The position numbers and the translations under genes are program-made. The notes under the pieces were generated by a model. That model was not told the origin of the DNA and did no database searches. It saw only the letters and a list, made by a program, of their open reading frames with translations. This document shows, one piece after another, positions 62,479-64,000 of a DNA stretch of 64,000 nt. This DNA comes from Lodderomyces elongisporus (taxonomy: Eukaryota; Ascomycota; Pichiomycetes; Serinales; Debaryomycetaceae). The stretch's first letter is position 1. Every line of letters begins with the position of its first letter. The stretch spans positions 310,001 through 374,000 of the forward strand of contig NC_083675.1 in NCBI RefSeq assembly GCF_030384665.1, written 5' to 3'.

Positions 62479-63095
62479 CTATGAGCAACTTAAAGAGACA
62501 AACATTTATATTACACAAAAGTGGGATAAAAGGTAGGGATAAAAAAAGGGAAAAAGTTGCAATTTGCAATGACTTCTTTTTATTTCCATTCTTCTTTCAT
62601 TTTTGGCTGCACCTTTTTTATTTTTAATTAATAATAAAAATATTTCCAGCCTTCCATCACCACCACCCACCACCCTTCTTCCCCCCGCATAAATTACCTA
62701 TTTTTTACTTTTGTCTTTAAAAAAAATTAAAGAAAAAAAATTTAAGAAAAAAAATTTAAGAAAAAAAACAGTTTAAAATTAAGAGTATATACTTAGAACC
62801 AGTAGTAAAAGTAGTAATAGTAATAGTAGTAACAATAACAGTAATAGTAGTGGTAGTAGCATTATTCAAATGCCAAGTATTTGGAAAACTTTCAACTATA
62901 AATAGACCAGTGTATTCCCCAATTTATTGCTATCTCCAACTAATATTTCCATTTCTGTCTAATTTACATTCAATTGGTTATCAGTATTCAGTTTTCTGTT
63001 TTATCCAATCCTTTCTCTTTTTTTTCTTTTTCTATTTCTTTTTCAAAAATCATCAACTCACTAATACATTTTGGGTAAATAACAAGTACTACACA

Positions 63096-64000
63096 ATGTC
63101 AAACTTGGATAATCAATCAACAAATTCTTTTGATCCTGCAACATACAAGAAGAGCTACAATAATACCAACACTATTAATGAAGAGCCATCAATCAAGCCA
63201 GATATGGTGTTGAAGAACTTTGCCAAGGACTATGATATCCCCAAACCAGGCGGCTACCAAGGCTTTATTGCTGGATTAGGTTCTTGTTTTGGCCAGTGCG
63301 GAATGTTTTGCTTCCTTTGCGAAAACCCATACAAGGAAGTTGACCAAGGTGAAGTTGGTCTAGTGCAAACATTTGGTAGATTATCACGCACAGTTGAACC
63401 TGGCTTGAGCTATGTCAATACTTGGTCAGAAAGACTAACCAGAGTCTCCATCAAAATCAACATTCGAGAAATTCCTGCACAAAAATGCTTGACCAGAGAT
63501 AACGTTAGTGTTATTGTTACCTCAGTCGTTTACTACAACATTATTGACCCCATGAAGGCAATTTTTTCCATCCAAAACATCCACGATGCCATTGTTGAAA
63601 GAACCCAAACAACATTGAGAGACGTTATTGGTGGACGAGTATTACAAGATGTTGTCGAAAAGAGAGAAGAAATTGCCGAATCAATCGAACACATTATCGC
63701 CAAGACTGCATTTGACTGGGGTGTCAATATCGAATCTATATTGATCAAGGACTTGACTTTGCCAGACAAGGTGCAAGCCTCATTATCAATGGCAGCAGAA
63801 GCTAAAAGAATCGGAGAAGGTAAGATTATCAATGCCAAGGCCGAGGTTGAAAGTGCAAAATTGATGAGAAAGGCTGCTGATATCTTGGCTTCTAAGCCAG
63901 CTATGCAAATTAGATACTTGGACGCATTGCAAAACATGGCCAAATCACCAGGCACAAGAGTCATATTTATGCCCTCTGCACAAGAAGTTGAAAGAATGGC
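63096..64000 (+). CDS. SLP3: Stomatin-like protein (SPFH/Band 7), 3' end outside window
   Basis: 301 residues are visible. After a polar N-terminus a short Cys/Gly hydrophobic hairpin (GLGSCFGQCGMFCFLCENPY) gives monotopic membrane attachment. The Band 7 domain follows: VDQGEVGLVQTFGRLSRTVE, PGLSYVNTW, INIREIPAQKCLTRDNVSV, IVERTQTTLRDVIGG. The coiled stretch AAEAKRIGEGKIINAKAEVE leads to the oligomerisation segment. The layout matches stomatins, which form cholesterol/ergosterol-linked ring complexes in the plasma membrane; C. albicans Slp3 is the likely counterpart. The ATG at 63096 is the first in frame after an AT-rich leader. The frame is open at the window edge. Confidence 0.83.
   Translation, partial: MSNLDNQSTNSFDPATYKKSYNNTNTINEEPSIKPDMVLKNFAKDYDIPKPGGYQGFIAGLGSCFGQCGMFCFLCENPYKEVDQGEVGLVQTFGRLSRTVEPGLSYVNTWSERLTRVSIKINIREIPAQKCLTRDNVSVIVTSVVYYNIIDPMKAIFSIQNIHDAIVERTQTTLRDVIGGRVLQDVVEKREEIAESIEHIIAKTAFDWGVNIESILIKDLTLPDKVQASLSMAAEAKRIGEGKIINAKAEVESAKLMRKAADILASKPAMQIRYLDALQNMAKSPGTRVIFMPSAQEVERM

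Larger units (their letters stand above)
60749..63095. other. 2.3 kb gene-free region upstream of the stomatin-like gene
   Basis: Starts with a CATCAAA array (60769-60829). Two G-run clusters follow at 62184-62213 and 62441-62478. There are A-runs at 62705-62768 and a GTAGTAATA-type repeat at 62805-62862. I see no gene or tRNA; the open frames are short and low-complexity. Confidence 0.6.

Noticed and set aside
1..64000. CRISPR array, rRNA operon or prokaryotic-type operons
   Set aside because: All tandem repeats here are direct head-to-tail minisatellites without spacers, and the gene content is eukaryotic nuclear.

Overview
This is a 64 kb piece of a yeast nuclear chromosome. It is A+T-rich and intron-poor: I can support two introns, both with GTATGT donors and TACTAAC branch sites. 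Intergenic regions are long and full of microsatellites and homopolymers. Protein content points to the CTG (CUG-Ser) clade of Saccharomycotina, probably the Candida parapsilosis / Lodderomyces group: an MDR1-type drug efflux pair, a class I chitin synthase, cysteine dioxygenase plus a sulfite pump, a stomatin-like protein and D-arabinono-1,4-lactone oxidase. In the cysteine dioxygenase gene two CTG codons (4239 and 4557) sit where animal homologues carry Ala and Ser, which fits CTG being read as Ser. Residues written as Leu from CTG should therefore be treated as Ser. Species assignment is inference.

Layout. 1-4.7 kb: a sulfite efflux pump (SSU1-like, cut by the left edge) and cysteine dioxygenase (CDG1) diverge from a 3.5 kb shared upstream region. 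5-8.2 kb: a purine-cytosine permease and a TENA/THI-4 protein. 8.4-17.4 kb: SCO1, a SET-domain ribosomal-protein methyltransferase, UBC7, PHO88/SND3, the eEF1A chaperone YPL225W/PBDC1 and the striatin-like FAR8. 18-26.3 kb: translation and proteostasis genes, namely NEW1, the spliced proteasome subunit PRE8, and UTP14. 26.5-31.4 kb: ALO1 and ERG13, facing away from each other. A solo LTR with a 5-bp target duplication lies at 31.8-32.3 kb. 33.3-36.7 kb: a large Msc1/Ish1-family secretory protein with 37 uninterrupted 11-residue repeats. 37.4-40.8 kb: spliced alpha-tubulin TUB1 and a PGA3-type cytochrome b5 reductase.

41.7-52 kb is rich in duplications: a tandem pair of pyridoxal-reductase-like aldo-keto reductases, a 7-TM membrane protein of unknown role, then two MDR1-type transporters in the same orientation. 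The two MDR1 copies share long near-identical blocks but have different upstream motifs. 52-64 kb: a 3.7 kb gene-free interval, a class I chitin synthase, a Cys/Met-metabolism PLP enzyme, a 2.3 kb gene-free interval with two G-run clusters, and a stomatin-family gene cut by the right edge.

Themes are sulfur-amino-acid catabolism with sulfite export (SSU1 + CDG1, plus a PLP enzyme), export and redox detoxification (MDR1 pair, aldo-keto reductase pair, b5 reductase, ALO1), and translation or ribosome assembly (NEW1, UTP14, SET methyltransferase, PBDC1). No tRNA, rRNA or CRISPR was recognised.
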